Assembly: GCF_001854325.1 (NCBI RefSeq)
Contig: NZ_CP017755.1
Coordinates: 310,001 to 374,000 of the forward strand
Direction: 5' to 3'
DNA length: 64,000 nucleotides
DNA from: Cupriavidus malaysiensis
GTDB taxonomy: Bacteria; Pseudomonadota; Gammaproteobacteria; Burkholderiales; Burkholderiaceae
Positions 42,724 through 50,911 of this stretch are shown here, one piece after another; within the stretch, counting starts at the first letter, position 1; each line of letters starts with the position of its first letter. The notes beneath the pieces are model-generated. The model had not been told where the DNA came from, ran no database searches, and was given only the letters and a program-made list of their open reading frames with translations. A program made the translations under genes and the position numbers.

Positions 42724-44064
42724 ATGCCGACCTACCTGACTTCCGCCGAGGCCGCCGCGCGGCTCGGGGTCTCGCGCCAGTCGCTCTACGCCTACGTCAG
42801 CCGTGGCCTGCTGCGCGCGCGGGAAGCGGAGCGCGCGCGCGAGCGCCGCTATCTCGCCGCCGATGTGGAGCGCCTGGCGCAGCAGCGTGCGCGCGGCCGC
42901 AAGCCGGGGGAGGTCGCCAAGGCAACGCTCGACTGGGGGCTGCCCGTGCTCGAGTCCGGCATCACCCTGGTCGAGCACGGGCGCCTGTTCTATCGCGGCA
43001 CCAGCGCCACCGAGCTGGCCGCCGCCGCCACGCTCGAAGACGTGGCGGCCCAGTTGTGGCAGTGCGATGCCGCGGCTGCATTCGGCGCGCGCGCCCCGGC
43101 GCGCTCCCGCACGCTGGCGGGTCTGCAGCGGCACTACCGCGGCCAGCGCGCGGAGGCCAGCCTGCTGCCGCTGTTCGCGGTGGCCAGCGAGGACAGCGCC
43201 ACCGCCGCGCAGCAGCCCTGCGCGGCGGACCTGGTGCGGGGGTGTGCCGACCTCCTGCGTCTGCTGGCCGCCTGCCTGCTGGGCACGCGGCCCGATGTGG
43301 CACCGCTCCATCTCCAGTGCGCACGGGCGTGGGGCGTGGACGCCGCCGGCGCGGAACTGATCCGCATGGCCCTGGTACTGTGCGCGGACCACGAACTCAA
43401 TGCCTCGAGCTTCACGGCCCGCTGTATCGCCTCGACCGGCGCCAGCCTGCGCGCGGGCGTGATCGGCGGCCTCGCCGCGCTGAGCGGCGACCGCCATGGC
43501 GCCACCACCGCGCGCGGCGAGATCTTGTGGGATGAACTGGGTGTCGAGCGGGGCAGGAACGCGATCGAGCGCCGCATGCGCGAACGCCTGGCCCGGGGCG
43601 GCGACCTGCCGGGATTCGGCCATCACCTGTATCCCGATGGCGACGTGCGCGCAGCCGCGCTGCTGTCCCGCGTCCTGCCCAGGCACCGCCGCTGGCAGCA
43701 GCTGGCCGCCCTCGCCAGCGCGCTGACCGGCCAGCAGCCATCGATCGACTTCGCCCTGGTCGCCGTGCGCAGGCATCTGCGCCTGCCCGTCGGCGCCGCC
43801 TTCGGCCTGTTCGCGCTGGGGCGGGCCGTCGGCTGGATCGCCCATGGGCTGGAGCAGCGCACGCAGCCGGGCCTGATCCGGCCGCGCGCGGCCTATGTGG
43901 GGGTGCGGCCGGTGGGGGGCGGACTACCAGGCGGACTACCAGGCGGGCCGCAAGTCGGATCCGCCGCCGCGCCCGGGCGCGAGTACCGCGCCGGCAAGCG
44001 CGTCGCGCCCCGGGGCGAGCGGCTGGTGGCGGAGGCGATCGCCCCGTCGTCCGGCCGCCGGTGA
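42724..44064 (+). CDS. MerR-type helix-turn-helix fused to citrate synthase domain
   Basis: A 446-residue fusion. Residues 4-60 are a MerR/excisionase-like winged helix (LTSAEAAARLGVSRQSLYAYVSRGLL, ending in RYLAADVERL). From about 70 the protein follows citrate synthase: ITLVEHGRLFYRGTSATELA, then CADHELNASSFTARC with the catalytic His, GATTARGEILWDEL, PGFGHHLYPDGDVRA with the second His, and IDFALVAVRRHLRLPVGAAFGLFALGRAVGWIAHGLEQ in pieces near the end. The last 50 residues are Gly/Pro/Arg-rich. There is no Shine-Dalgarno; the start follows a CCGTTCCC pyrimidine tract. It may be a condensing enzyme, a metabolite-sensing regulator, or both. Confidence 0.88.
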   Translation: MPTYLTSAEAAARLGVSRQSLYAYVSRGLLRAREAERARERRYLAADVERLAQQRARGRKPGEVAKATLDWGLPVLESGITLVEHGRLFYRGTSATELAAAATLEDVAAQLWQCDAAAAFGARAPARSRTLAGLQRHYRGQRAEASLLPLFAVASEDSATAAQQPCAADLVRGCADLLRLLAACLLGTRPDVAPLHLQCARAWGVDAAGAELIRMALVLCADHELNASSFTARCIASTGASLRAGVIGGLAALSGDRHGATTARGEILWDELGVERGRNAIERRMRERLARGGDLPGFGHHLYPDGDVRAAALLSRVLPRHRRWQQLAALASALTGQQPSIDFALVAVRRHLRLPVGAAFGLFALGRAVGWIAHGLEQRTQPGLIRPRAAYVGVRPVGGGLPGGLPGGPQVGSAAAPGREYRAGKRVAPRGERLVAEAIAPSSGRR

Positions 44065-44130
44065 GCGTTGCCGCCGAGTCAGCCGCGCTTGGTGCAGGGC
44101 GAATGCCCCCCGCGCAGGCGGGCGGTCGCT

Positions 44131-44172
44131 CCCCTCTCTCACTCGCGGGAGAGGGGCGGGGGGAGGGCGGGC
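44131..44172. repeat. REP-like palindrome, copy 1
   Basis: CCCCTCTC...GAGAGGGG (arms 44131-44138 and 44149-44156) followed by a GCGGGGGGAGGG tail. Similar elements are at 53724 and 54006. It lies in the 236-base gap after the citrate synthase fusion gene; nothing else was seen in that gap. Confidence 0.7.
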
Positions 44173-44300
44173 GCCCGCAGCCGTGCCGCCTCTCCGCTTG
44201 CCAGCGCCGCCCGCAAGGCTCCGGCCTTGCAACGCTTCGCCCCCGCCTCGCCCGGCTGCTCGACGGACCGGGTTTCTCGACGAATGGAAGACTCGGGACA

Positions 44301-45338
44301 CTAAGCGTCCGTCGTCCCGCCGCGCCGGCGATACGCTCCCGGCGCGCTGCCGGTCCAGCCCTTGAAGGCGCGCTGGAAGGCCGCGCTGTCGGTGAAGCCG
44401 AGTTCCTGCGCCAGTTCGGCCAGCGGCACCGCGCTGGTATTGAGGCGCTCGATCGCCAGGTCGCGCCGCAGCGCATCCTTCAATGACTGGAAGGACGCGC
44501 CTTCGAGCGCCAGCCGCCGCTGCAGCGTGGCGGTCGACATGTGCAGCGCGCCGGCGGTCTCGGCGAGGTCCGGCCAGGCCGGCCGCGCGCCCTGCAGATG
44601 CGTGCGCACGCGTGCGCTGACGAGGTCGTTGCCGCTGCGCGGCACGATGATGTTGGCCTGCGCATGGGCCAGGAAGTGGCGCAGCGCGGCCTCGTCGCGC
44701 CGTATCGGAGCCTGCAGCCATGCCGCGTCGAACCAGAAGGTGGTCAGCTCGCGGCCGAACTCCAGGTCGGAGGGAAAGATCTTGCCGTAGCTGGCCGCGT
44801 GCGGCGGATTGTCGAAGGCGAAATCGAAGCGCGCGATCGGCAGGCGGCCGCCCGCCAGCCAGGCCAGCAGGCGCCAGAACACGCGCACCAGCATCTCGTG
44901 GAGGAACACCGGACGGCCCGTGGCCGCTTCGTGGAAGCGCAGCGCGAGTCCGGCGAGGGCGCCGTCGCGCCGGTGTTCCAGCGTGACATCGTCCTGCAGC
45001 AGGGAAAAGGTGCGGGCCACGCGCCGGATGGCGGTGTCGAGGTCGCGCGCGTTCAGCGCGGCGCGCGCGACCAGCGCGAAGCTGCCCGGCTTCAGCGGGC
45101 GCGCGAGAAAGCCCAGGCACTCGTCCTCGCGCTGCTCGATCAGCACGCGGAACAGCGCCACGTACTGCGTGGCCGTCACGCGGGCGGCCGGGTGCGTCAG
45201 CGGCGCGCGCGCGATGCCGGCATCGTGGAGAAAGCCGTCGATGGGTTCGCCGCGCGCCTGCACGCCGGCGAGCATGCCGTGCACCAGGGCGACGGGCACG
45301 GTCACGGGGGCTTTGGACGTCACGGGCGGCGGTGCCAT
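44301..45338 (-). CDS. AraC-family regulator (OruR/ArgR-like with N-terminal Arabinose_bd domain)
   Basis: A 345-residue regulator. The N-terminal two thirds fit the 'Arabinose-binding' type domain of OruR/VirF-like proteins (GFLHDAGIARAPLTHPAARVT, then EDECLGFLARPLKPGSFALVARAAL). The C-terminal AraC helix-turn-helix pair is DLAETAGALHMSTATLQRRLALEGASFQSLKDALRRD and PLAELAQELGFTDSAAFQRAFKGWTGSAPGAYRR. It diverges from the acyl-CoA synthetase at 45464, so control of that operon is likely. Start 45338 is chosen over an upstream frame start with no ribosome site. Confidence 0.9.
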   Translation of the reverse strand: MAPPPVTSKAPVTVPVALVHGMLAGVQARGEPIDGFLHDAGIARAPLTHPAARVTATQYVALFRVLIEQREDECLGFLARPLKPGSFALVARAALNARDLDTAIRRVARTFSLLQDDVTLEHRRDGALAGLALRFHEAATGRPVFLHEMLVRVFWRLLAWLAGGRLPIARFDFAFDNPPHAASYGKIFPSDLEFGRELTTFWFDAAWLQAPIRRDEAALRHFLAHAQANIIVPRSGNDLVSARVRTHLQGARPAWPDLAETAGALHMSTATLQRRLALEGASFQSLKDALRRDLAIERLNTSAVPLAELAQELGFTDSAAFQRAFKGWTGSAPGAYRRRGGTTDA

Positions 45339-45463
45339 GGATTGAGGTGTTCTGCCATCGGAACGATGCGGTTTGCAATGGCCGGCTCGGGCCAGCGTTT
45401 CTAACATGGGTGGCATCGATAACGCAATCGACCCGCAATCATGCGGGCGGGACGGAGACCAGC

Positions 45464-47065
45464 ATGTACCTGACCCAAGGGCTGCATCGTGCGGTGCAGC
45501 AGAAACCTGACCACATCGCTGTGCGCTGCGGCCGGCGCCAGCGCACCTTCCGCCAGCTGGCGGAACGCGTGGCGCGCCTGGCCGGCGCGCTGCAGGCCCT
45601 CGGCATGCGCGAGGGCGACCGCGTGGCCATGCTGGCGCTGAACTCCGACCGCTACGTGGAGTACCAGATGGCCGTGCCCTGGGGCGGCGGGGTGATGAAC
45701 CCGTGCAATACGCGCTGGTCCGCCGCGGAGATCCTCTATGCCCTGAACGACTCGGGCTCGACCATCCTGCTGGTGGACGAGAACTTCCGCGCGCTGGTCG
45801 AGCAGGTGCGCGGCGAGGCCACCACCTTGCGCGAAGTGATCTACTGCGATGACGGCGGCGATGGTGACGGCGGCAGTCACGGCGCGCCCGGCACGCGCGC
45901 CGTGCCGCCCGGCATGCACGGCTACGAGGCCCTGCTGGCCGCCACCGCCCCGGTGCCCGATGCCATGCGGCGCGGCGAGGACCTGGCGGGCATCTTCTAC
46001 ACCGGCGGCACCACCGGTTTTCCGAAGGGGGTCATGCTCAGCCACGCCAACCTGTGCAGCTCCGGCCTGGCGCTGCACGCCGAGGGCCTGGCGACGCGCG
46101 GCGGCACCTATCTGCATGCCGCGCCGATGTTCCACCTGGCCGACATGGGCCTGGCCATGCCGCACTGGATCGAGGGCAATACCCATGCGGTGGTTCCCGC
46201 CTTCTCCGTCGAAGGGGTGCTGGAGACGCTGGAGCGCGACCGCGTCACGCACGTGCTGCTGGTGCCGACCATGATCCAGATGCTGGTCGACCATCCGGCC
46301 ATGCGCCAGCCGCGCGACCTGGGCGCGCTGCGCACCATCGCTTATGGCGCCTCGCCGATCGCGGAAGCGGTGCTGGAACGCGCGATGGCGGCCCTGCCCG
46401 GCGTGGAGTTCGTGCAGGCCTACGGCATGACCGAGCTGTCGCCGCTGGCGACCATCCTGCCGCCGCTTTACCACAGCGCACAAGGCCGCGGCCTCGGCAA
46501 GCTGCGCTCCGCCGGACGCGCCAGTTATTGCACCGAGGTGCGCATCGTCGACCCGCTGGGGCGGGAAGCGCCGCGCGGCTGCGTGGGCGAGGTCGTCGCG
46601 CGCGGACCGAACGTGATGCAGGGCTACTGGAACAAGCCGGAACAGAGCGCGGAGGCGCTGCGCGATGGCTGGATGCATACCGGCGACGGCGGCTACATGG
46701 ACGAAGACGGCTTCATCTTCATCGTCGACCGCATGAAGGACATGATCATCAGCGGCGGCGAGAACGTCTATTCGGCCGAGGTCGAGAACGCGCTGGCCCA
46801 GCATGGCGCGGTGGCGTCCTGCGCCGTGATCGGCATCCCCAGCGCGGAATGGGGCGAGGCCGTGCATGCCGTGGTGGTGCGCAGGCCCGGCGCCGACGTT
46901 GCGGCCGAGGCGCTGATCGCCCACTGCAAGACGCTGATCGCCGGCTACAAATGTCCGCGCAGCGTCCAGTTCCGCGATGCCATGCCCCTCTCGGGGGCCG
47001 GCAAGATCCTCAAGACCGAGCTGCGCAAGCCCTATTGGGAAGCGCTGGCGCGCCAGGTCGGTTAG
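45464..47065 (+). CDS. Acyl-CoA synthetase (AMP-forming, long/medium-chain fatty-acid type)
   Basis: A 533-residue ligase. YTGGTTGFPKGVMLSH is the P-loop, AYGMTELSPL the A5 motif, GWMHTGDGGYMDEDGFIFIVDRMKDMIISGGENVYSAEVE (read in pieces) the A7-A8 hinge, and the catalytic Lys lies in GAGKILKTELR. The pattern fits FadD-like enzymes for medium or long acyl or aryl-alkyl acids. It is the first gene after the divergent AraC regulator and feeds the thiolase, two MaoC hydratases, SDR and enoyl-CoA hydratase that follow. The substrate chain is not evident. Confidence 0.92.
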   Translation: MYLTQGLHRAVQQKPDHIAVRCGRRQRTFRQLAERVARLAGALQALGMREGDRVAMLALNSDRYVEYQMAVPWGGGVMNPCNTRWSAAEILYALNDSGSTILLVDENFRALVEQVRGEATTLREVIYCDDGGDGDGGSHGAPGTRAVPPGMHGYEALLAATAPVPDAMRRGEDLAGIFYTGGTTGFPKGVMLSHANLCSSGLALHAEGLATRGGTYLHAAPMFHLADMGLAMPHWIEGNTHAVVPAFSVEGVLETLERDRVTHVLLVPTMIQMLVDHPAMRQPRDLGALRTIAYGASPIAEAVLERAMAALPGVEFVQAYGMTELSPLATILPPLYHSAQGRGLGKLRSAGRASYCTEVRIVDPLGREAPRGCVGEVVARGPNVMQGYWNKPEQSAEALRDGWMHTGDGGYMDEDGFIFIVDRMKDMIISGGENVYSAEVENALAQHGAVASCAVIGIPSAEWGEAVHAVVVRRPGADVAAEALIAHCKTLIAGYKCPRSVQFRDAMPLSGAGKILKTELRKPYWEALARQVG

Positions 47066-47096
47066 TCCTCCCACGAACCATCCACCAGGAGCCACC

Positions 47097-48281
47097 ATGA
47101 CTGCATCCGCGATCGTCGCCGGCGTCGGCATGATTCCCTTCTCCAAGCCGGGGGCGAGCGAAGCCTATCCGGTGATGGCCGCCCGCGCCATCCGTGCCGC
47201 GCTGGCCAACGCGGGCCTCGCCTACGACAAGGTACAGCAGGCCTACGCCGGCTATGTCTACGGCGACTCCACCGCCGGCCAGCGCGGGCTCTACGAGGTC
47301 GGCATGACGGGCATCCCCGTGATCAACGTCAACAACAACTGCTCGACCGGCTCGACCGCGCTGTACCTGGCGCGCCAGGCGGTGGCGAGCGGCGCCGTCG
47401 ACTGCGCGCTGGCCTTCGGCTTCGAGCAGATGACGCCGGGCGCGCTGGGCTCGGTGTTCGAGGACCGGCCCAGCCCCTTCGAACGCTTCGACGCCGTGAC
47501 CGAGGCACTGGTCGACGTGCCCGGGGTGCCCTTCGCGCTGCGTTACTTCGGCGGCGCCGGGCTGGCGCACATGGAGGAATTCGGCACGCGCCTGGAAACG
47601 TTCGCGCGGATCCGCGCCAAGGCCAGCCGCCACGCCGCCAACAATCCGCTGGCGCTGTTCCGCACCGTGGTCACGGCGGAGGAGGTGATGGCCTCGCCGA
47701 TGATCTGGCCCGGTGTCATGACCCGGCTGATGGCCTGCCCGCCGACCTGCGGTGCGGCGGCCGCGCTGCTGGTGTCGGAGGCCTTCGCCAGGCGCCACGG
47801 CCTCGACACCACGGTGCGCATCCGCGCCCAGGCGATGACCACCGACACGCCCGTGGCCTTCGACGCGCGCGATATGCGCGAGGTGGTGGGCTTCAGCATG
47901 ACGCGCGAGGCCGCCAGGCAGGTGTACGAGGCCGCCGGCGTCGGGCCGGAAGACATCCGCGTGGCGGAGCTGCACGATTGCTTCGCCCACAACGAGCTGA
48001 TCACCTACGAGGCGCTCGGGCTGTGCCCCGTGGGCGGCGCCGAGAAGTTCGTCGACGATGGCGACAACACCTACGGCGGGCAGGTCGTCACCAATCCCTC
48101 GGGCGGCTTGCTGTCGAAGGGCCATCCGCTCGGCGCGACCGGGCTGGCGCAGTGCACCGAGCTGGTCGAGCAATTGCGCGGGCAGGCCGGCGCGCGCCAG
48201 GTCGAGGGCGCCCGGCTGGCCTTGCAGCACAACCTGGGGCTGGGCGGCGCCTGTGTCGTCACGCTGTACGAAAGGAGCTGA
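47097..48281 (+). CDS. SCP-x-like thiolase (lipid-transfer-associated)
   Basis: A 394-residue thiolase-superfamily enzyme of the SCP2/non-decarboxylating Ltp type. NVNNNCSTGSTALYLAR contains the nucleophilic Cys, AELHDCFAHNELITYEAL the His region, and GGLLSKGHPLGATGLAQ the C-terminal His. Related steroid enzymes (Ltp2) act as retro-aldolases with a DUF35 partner, but no DUF35 domain is encoded here. AGGAGCCACC lies before the ATG. The gene is 31 bases after the ligase. Confidence 0.9.
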   Translation: MTASAIVAGVGMIPFSKPGASEAYPVMAARAIRAALANAGLAYDKVQQAYAGYVYGDSTAGQRGLYEVGMTGIPVINVNNNCSTGSTALYLARQAVASGAVDCALAFGFEQMTPGALGSVFEDRPSPFERFDAVTEALVDVPGVPFALRYFGGAGLAHMEEFGTRLETFARIRAKASRHAANNPLALFRTVVTAEEVMASPMIWPGVMTRLMACPPTCGAAAALLVSEAFARRHGLDTTVRIRAQAMTTDTPVAFDARDMREVVGFSMTREAARQVYEAAGVGPEDIRVAELHDCFAHNELITYEALGLCPVGGAEKFVDDGDNTYGGQVVTNPSGGLLSKGHPLGATGLAQCTELVEQLRGQAGARQVEGARLALQHNLGLGGACVVTLYERS

Positions 48282-48283
48282 CC

Positions 48284-48724
48284 ATGATCGACAAGCAATG
48301 GATCGACCATGAGCTCGGCGCCTCGGTGCTGACGGTCGAGCGGGGCCGCGTGCGCTTCTTCGCCAAGGCGATCGGCGAGACCGATCCCATCTACAGCGAC
48401 GAGGCGGCCGCGCGCGCCGCCGGCTATGCCGACCTGCCCGCGCCGCCGACCTTCCTGTTCGCGGCCGAGCTGGACTCGGGTGCCATGTTCGGCATGCTGG
48501 ACCGGCTTGGCGTGCCGCACGCCAAGGTCCTGCATGCGGAGCAGGGCTTCGAGTACCTGGCTCCGGTGGTGGCCGGCGACACCGTGACGGTGCGTTCGCG
48601 CATCCAGGACATCTATGAGAAGAAGGGCGGCGCGCTGGAGTTCATCGAAGTCGCGTCCGACGTCGTCAACCAGCGCGGCGAAGCGGTGGCGCGCCTGCGC
48701 TCGCTCACCGTCGTGCGCCACTGA
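48284..48724 (+). CDS. MaoC-like N-terminal (FAS1-type) dehydratase
   Basis: A 146-residue hot-dog protein starting two bases after the thiolase stop with AAAGGAG ahead. GRVRFFAKAIGETDPIYSDEAAARAAGYADLPAPPTFLF, taken in parts, is the FAS1-DH/MaoC_N pattern; HAEQGFEYLAPVVAGDTV follows. These half-proteins usually lack the catalytic Asp-His pair and pair with a catalytic MaoC partner, here the next gene. A heterodimeric enoyl-CoA hydratase like ChsH1-ChsH2 is the likely product. Confidence 0.88.
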   Translation: MIDKQWIDHELGASVLTVERGRVRFFAKAIGETDPIYSDEAAARAAGYADLPAPPTFLFAAELDSGAMFGMLDRLGVPHAKVLHAEQGFEYLAPVVAGDTVTVRSRIQDIYEKKGGALEFIEVASDVVNQRGEAVARLRSLTVVRH

Positions 48725-48743
48725 GCGGCGCGGAGGAATCCCC

Positions 48744-49163
48744 ATGGCAAGCCCTGAATTCGCTTCGGTCCAGGTCGGCGACGCGCTGCCGCCCCTGCAC
48801 CTGCCCGCGGTGGACCGCCGCATGCTGGCGCTGTTCGCCGGCGCCTCCGGCGACCACCACCCGATCCACATCGACCTCGACTACGCGCGCCGGGCCGGCA
48901 TGCCGGACGTGTTCGCGCACGGCATGCTGGGCATGGCCTGGCTGGGCCGCCTGCTGACCGCCTGGGCGCCGCAGGCACGGCTGCGCCGCTTCGACGCGCG
49001 CTTCCAGGGCATCACCCATCTCGGCAATGCGGTGCAATGCAGCGGCCGGGTGCTGGAGAAGCTCGAACGCGGCGGCGAGCGCTGCGTGCGCGTCGAGGTG
49101 CGCAGCACCAACCAGTTCGGGCAGGTCAAGATCGCCGGCGAAGCGCTGGTGGCGCTGCCTTGA
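48744..49163 (+). CDS. MaoC-like (R)-specific enoyl-CoA hydratase
   Basis: A 139-residue hot-dog protein. FAGASGDHHPIHIDLDYARRAGMPDVFAHGML, read in two parts, is the hydratase-2 motif with catalytic Asp (GDHHPIH) and His. GGAGGAATCCCC gives a strong ribosome site. It follows the FAS1-type subunit by 19 bases, so the two are probably made in equal amounts and hydrate an enoyl-CoA. The SDR downstream would then oxidise the 3-hydroxyacyl-CoA. Confidence 0.9.
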   Translation: MASPEFASVQVGDALPPLHLPAVDRRMLALFAGASGDHHPIHIDLDYARRAGMPDVFAHGMLGMAWLGRLLTAWAPQARLRRFDARFQGITHLGNAVQCSGRVLEKLERGGERCVRVEVRSTNQFGQVKIAGEALVALP

Positions 49164-49231
49164 CCGGCGCGGGCGAGCCGATCGCACAGAGACCGCACAG
49201 ATCACACAGACATAGCAAAGGAGACGCCATC

Positions 49232-50062
49232 ATGACCCGCAGACTCGAAGGCAAGGTTGCCCTCGTCACCGGCTCCGGCCGCGGCATCGGCCGCGCCATC
49301 GCGCTCAAGCTGGCCGGCGAAGGCGCACGCCTGGTCATCAACGACCTCGACGCCGCCCCCGCCGAGGACACCGTGCAGGCCATCCGCGCCGCCGGCGGCG
49401 AGGCGGTGGCCTGCCTCGGCAGCGTCACCGCGCCGGATTTCGCCGAGCGCTTCGTCGGCACCGCGATGGCCGAATACCAGGGCCTGGACATCCTCGTCAA
49501 CAATGCCGGCTATACCTGGGACAACGTGATCCAGAAGATGACGGACGAGCAGTGGCATGCCATGCTCGACTGCCACCTGACCGCGCCGTTCCGCATCCTG
49601 CGCGCCGCCCAGCCGGTGATCCGCGGCCTGTCGAAGGCCGAGGCGGAGGCCGGCCGGCGCGTGGTGCGCAAGGTCGTCAACATCTCGTCGGTGGCCGGGC
49701 TGTTCGGCAATGCCGGCCAGGCCAACTACTCCGCCGCCAAGGCCGGCATCGTCGGCATGACGCAGACGCTGGCCAAGGAGTGGGGACGCATGCAGGTCAC
49801 CGTCAATTGCGTCGCCTTCGGCCTGATCCAGACCCGGCTGACCGGCAGCGCGGCGCAGGACTCGACCGCCCGCATCGAGGGCCGCGACATCAAGGTCGGC
49901 GTGAACCCGGACCTGCTGGCGGCCATGGAGCGGGGCATCCCGCTCGGCCGCGGCGGCACGCCGGAGGAGGCCGCCGGAGCGGTCTACCTGCTGTGCATCC
50001 CGGAGTCGGATTACGTCAGCGGGCAGACGCTGGTGTGCAGCGGCGGCCTGACCGGCATCTGA
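49232..50062 (+). CDS. SDR 3-hydroxyacyl-CoA dehydrogenase/3-oxoacyl reductase-like
   Basis: A 276-residue SDR. VTGSGRGIGRA (nucleotide site), NNAGYTWDN, NISSVAGLFGNAGQANYSAAKAG (Ser-Tyr-Lys) and GGTPEEAAGAVYLLCIPESDYVSGQTL are canonical. An insert with KAEAEAGRRVVRKV between the catalytic Asn and Ser regions resembles the multifunctional-protein type. AAAGGAGACGCC precedes the ATG. As part of the operon it likely oxidises the (R)-3-hydroxyacyl-CoA made by the MaoC pair. Confidence 0.9.
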   Translation: MTRRLEGKVALVTGSGRGIGRAIALKLAGEGARLVINDLDAAPAEDTVQAIRAAGGEAVACLGSVTAPDFAERFVGTAMAEYQGLDILVNNAGYTWDNVIQKMTDEQWHAMLDCHLTAPFRILRAAQPVIRGLSKAEAEAGRRVVRKVVNISSVAGLFGNAGQANYSAAKAGIVGMTQTLAKEWGRMQVTVNCVAFGLIQTRLTGSAAQDSTARIEGRDIKVGVNPDLLAAMERGIPLGRGGTPEEAAGAVYLLCIPESDYVSGQTLVCSGGLTGI

Positions 50063-50110
50063 GCCGCGGGCAAGGACCAAGGGGACCAACGGGAGGAGAA
50101 GGAGGAAACG

Positions 50111-50899
50111 ATGGAACAGGAAGAGGGGATCGCCTGGAGCGTGGACGGGCCGGTCGGGCGCATCGTGCTGAAGCGGCCGGAGCGCGCCAATGCCATCTCG
50201 CGCGGCGCCAGCCGGGCGCTGGTGCGCGCCATCGACGCGGTGCTGGCGGCGCGGCCGCGCGTGGTGCTGCTGGCGGCCGAGGGGCGCATCTTCTGCGCGG
50301 GCGGCGACATCGACGAGTTCGCCGCGGTGGGCGACGGCCTGGCAGGCCTGGTCGACGACATCCTGGCGCCGCTGCACCCGGCGCTGCACCGCCTGGCGAC
50401 GGCGCCGCTGCCGGTGGTCGCGGCGCTGAACGGCCCGATCGGCGGCGCCGGCATCGGGCTGGCGCTGTGCGCGGACTTCGTGCTGGCGGCGCAGTCGATG
50501 AAACTGCGCACCGGCTATGCCGCCATCGGCCTGTCGCCCGACCTCGGCGCGTCCTGGTTCCTGGCGCGCCGCATCGGCGCGGTACGGGCCCAGCAATGGC
50601 TGATGCTGAGCGAGGCGATCGACGCGCAAGGCTGCCTGGCGCACGGTGTGGTCGACGCGCTCTACGCGGACGCGGCACTGCCCCGGGCGGCGGAAGATCT
50701 GGCGGTGCGGCTGGCGCAGGCGGCGCCGGGCTCGCTGGCCGCCATCAAGACCTTGTGCGGCGGATTGCCCGGGCGCAGCCTGCAGGCCCACCTGGACCTG
50801 GAGCATGCCCTGCTGCGCGAGCGGGCCGGCAGCGCCGATGCGCGCGAAGGGGTGCAGGCCTTCGTGGCACGGCGGCCGCCGCGTTTCACCGGCGGCTGA
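50111..50899 (+). CDS. Enoyl-CoA hydratase/isomerase family protein
   Basis: A 262-residue crotonase-fold protein. FCAGGDIDEFAA (oxyanion hole) and NGPIGGAGIGLALCADFVLAA are standard, while the loop LGASWFLARRIG lacks the Glu-Glu pair of classical hydratase; a Asp in SPDLGA stands at that place. It may act as an isomerase or hydrolase. GGAGGAAACG precedes the ATG. It is the last gene of the beta-oxidation-type operon and is convergent with the MFS gene. Confidence 0.88.
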   Translation: MEQEEGIAWSVDGPVGRIVLKRPERANAISRGASRALVRAIDAVLAARPRVVLLAAEGRIFCAGGDIDEFAAVGDGLAGLVDDILAPLHPALHRLATAPLPVVAALNGPIGGAGIGLALCADFVLAAQSMKLRTGYAAIGLSPDLGASWFLARRIGAVRAQQWLMLSEAIDAQGCLAHGVVDALYADAALPRAAEDLAVRLAQAAPGSLAAIKTLCGGLPGRSLQAHLDLEHALLRERAGSADAREGVQAFVARRPPRFTGG

Positions 50900-50911
50900 T
50901 GCCGCCCGCCC

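Noticed and set aside
45464..50899. Steroid side-chain degradation cluster
   Set aside because: Thiolase and MaoC pair recall it, but there is no DUF35 domain, no acyl-CoA dehydrogenase pair and no steroid ring genes in the window.
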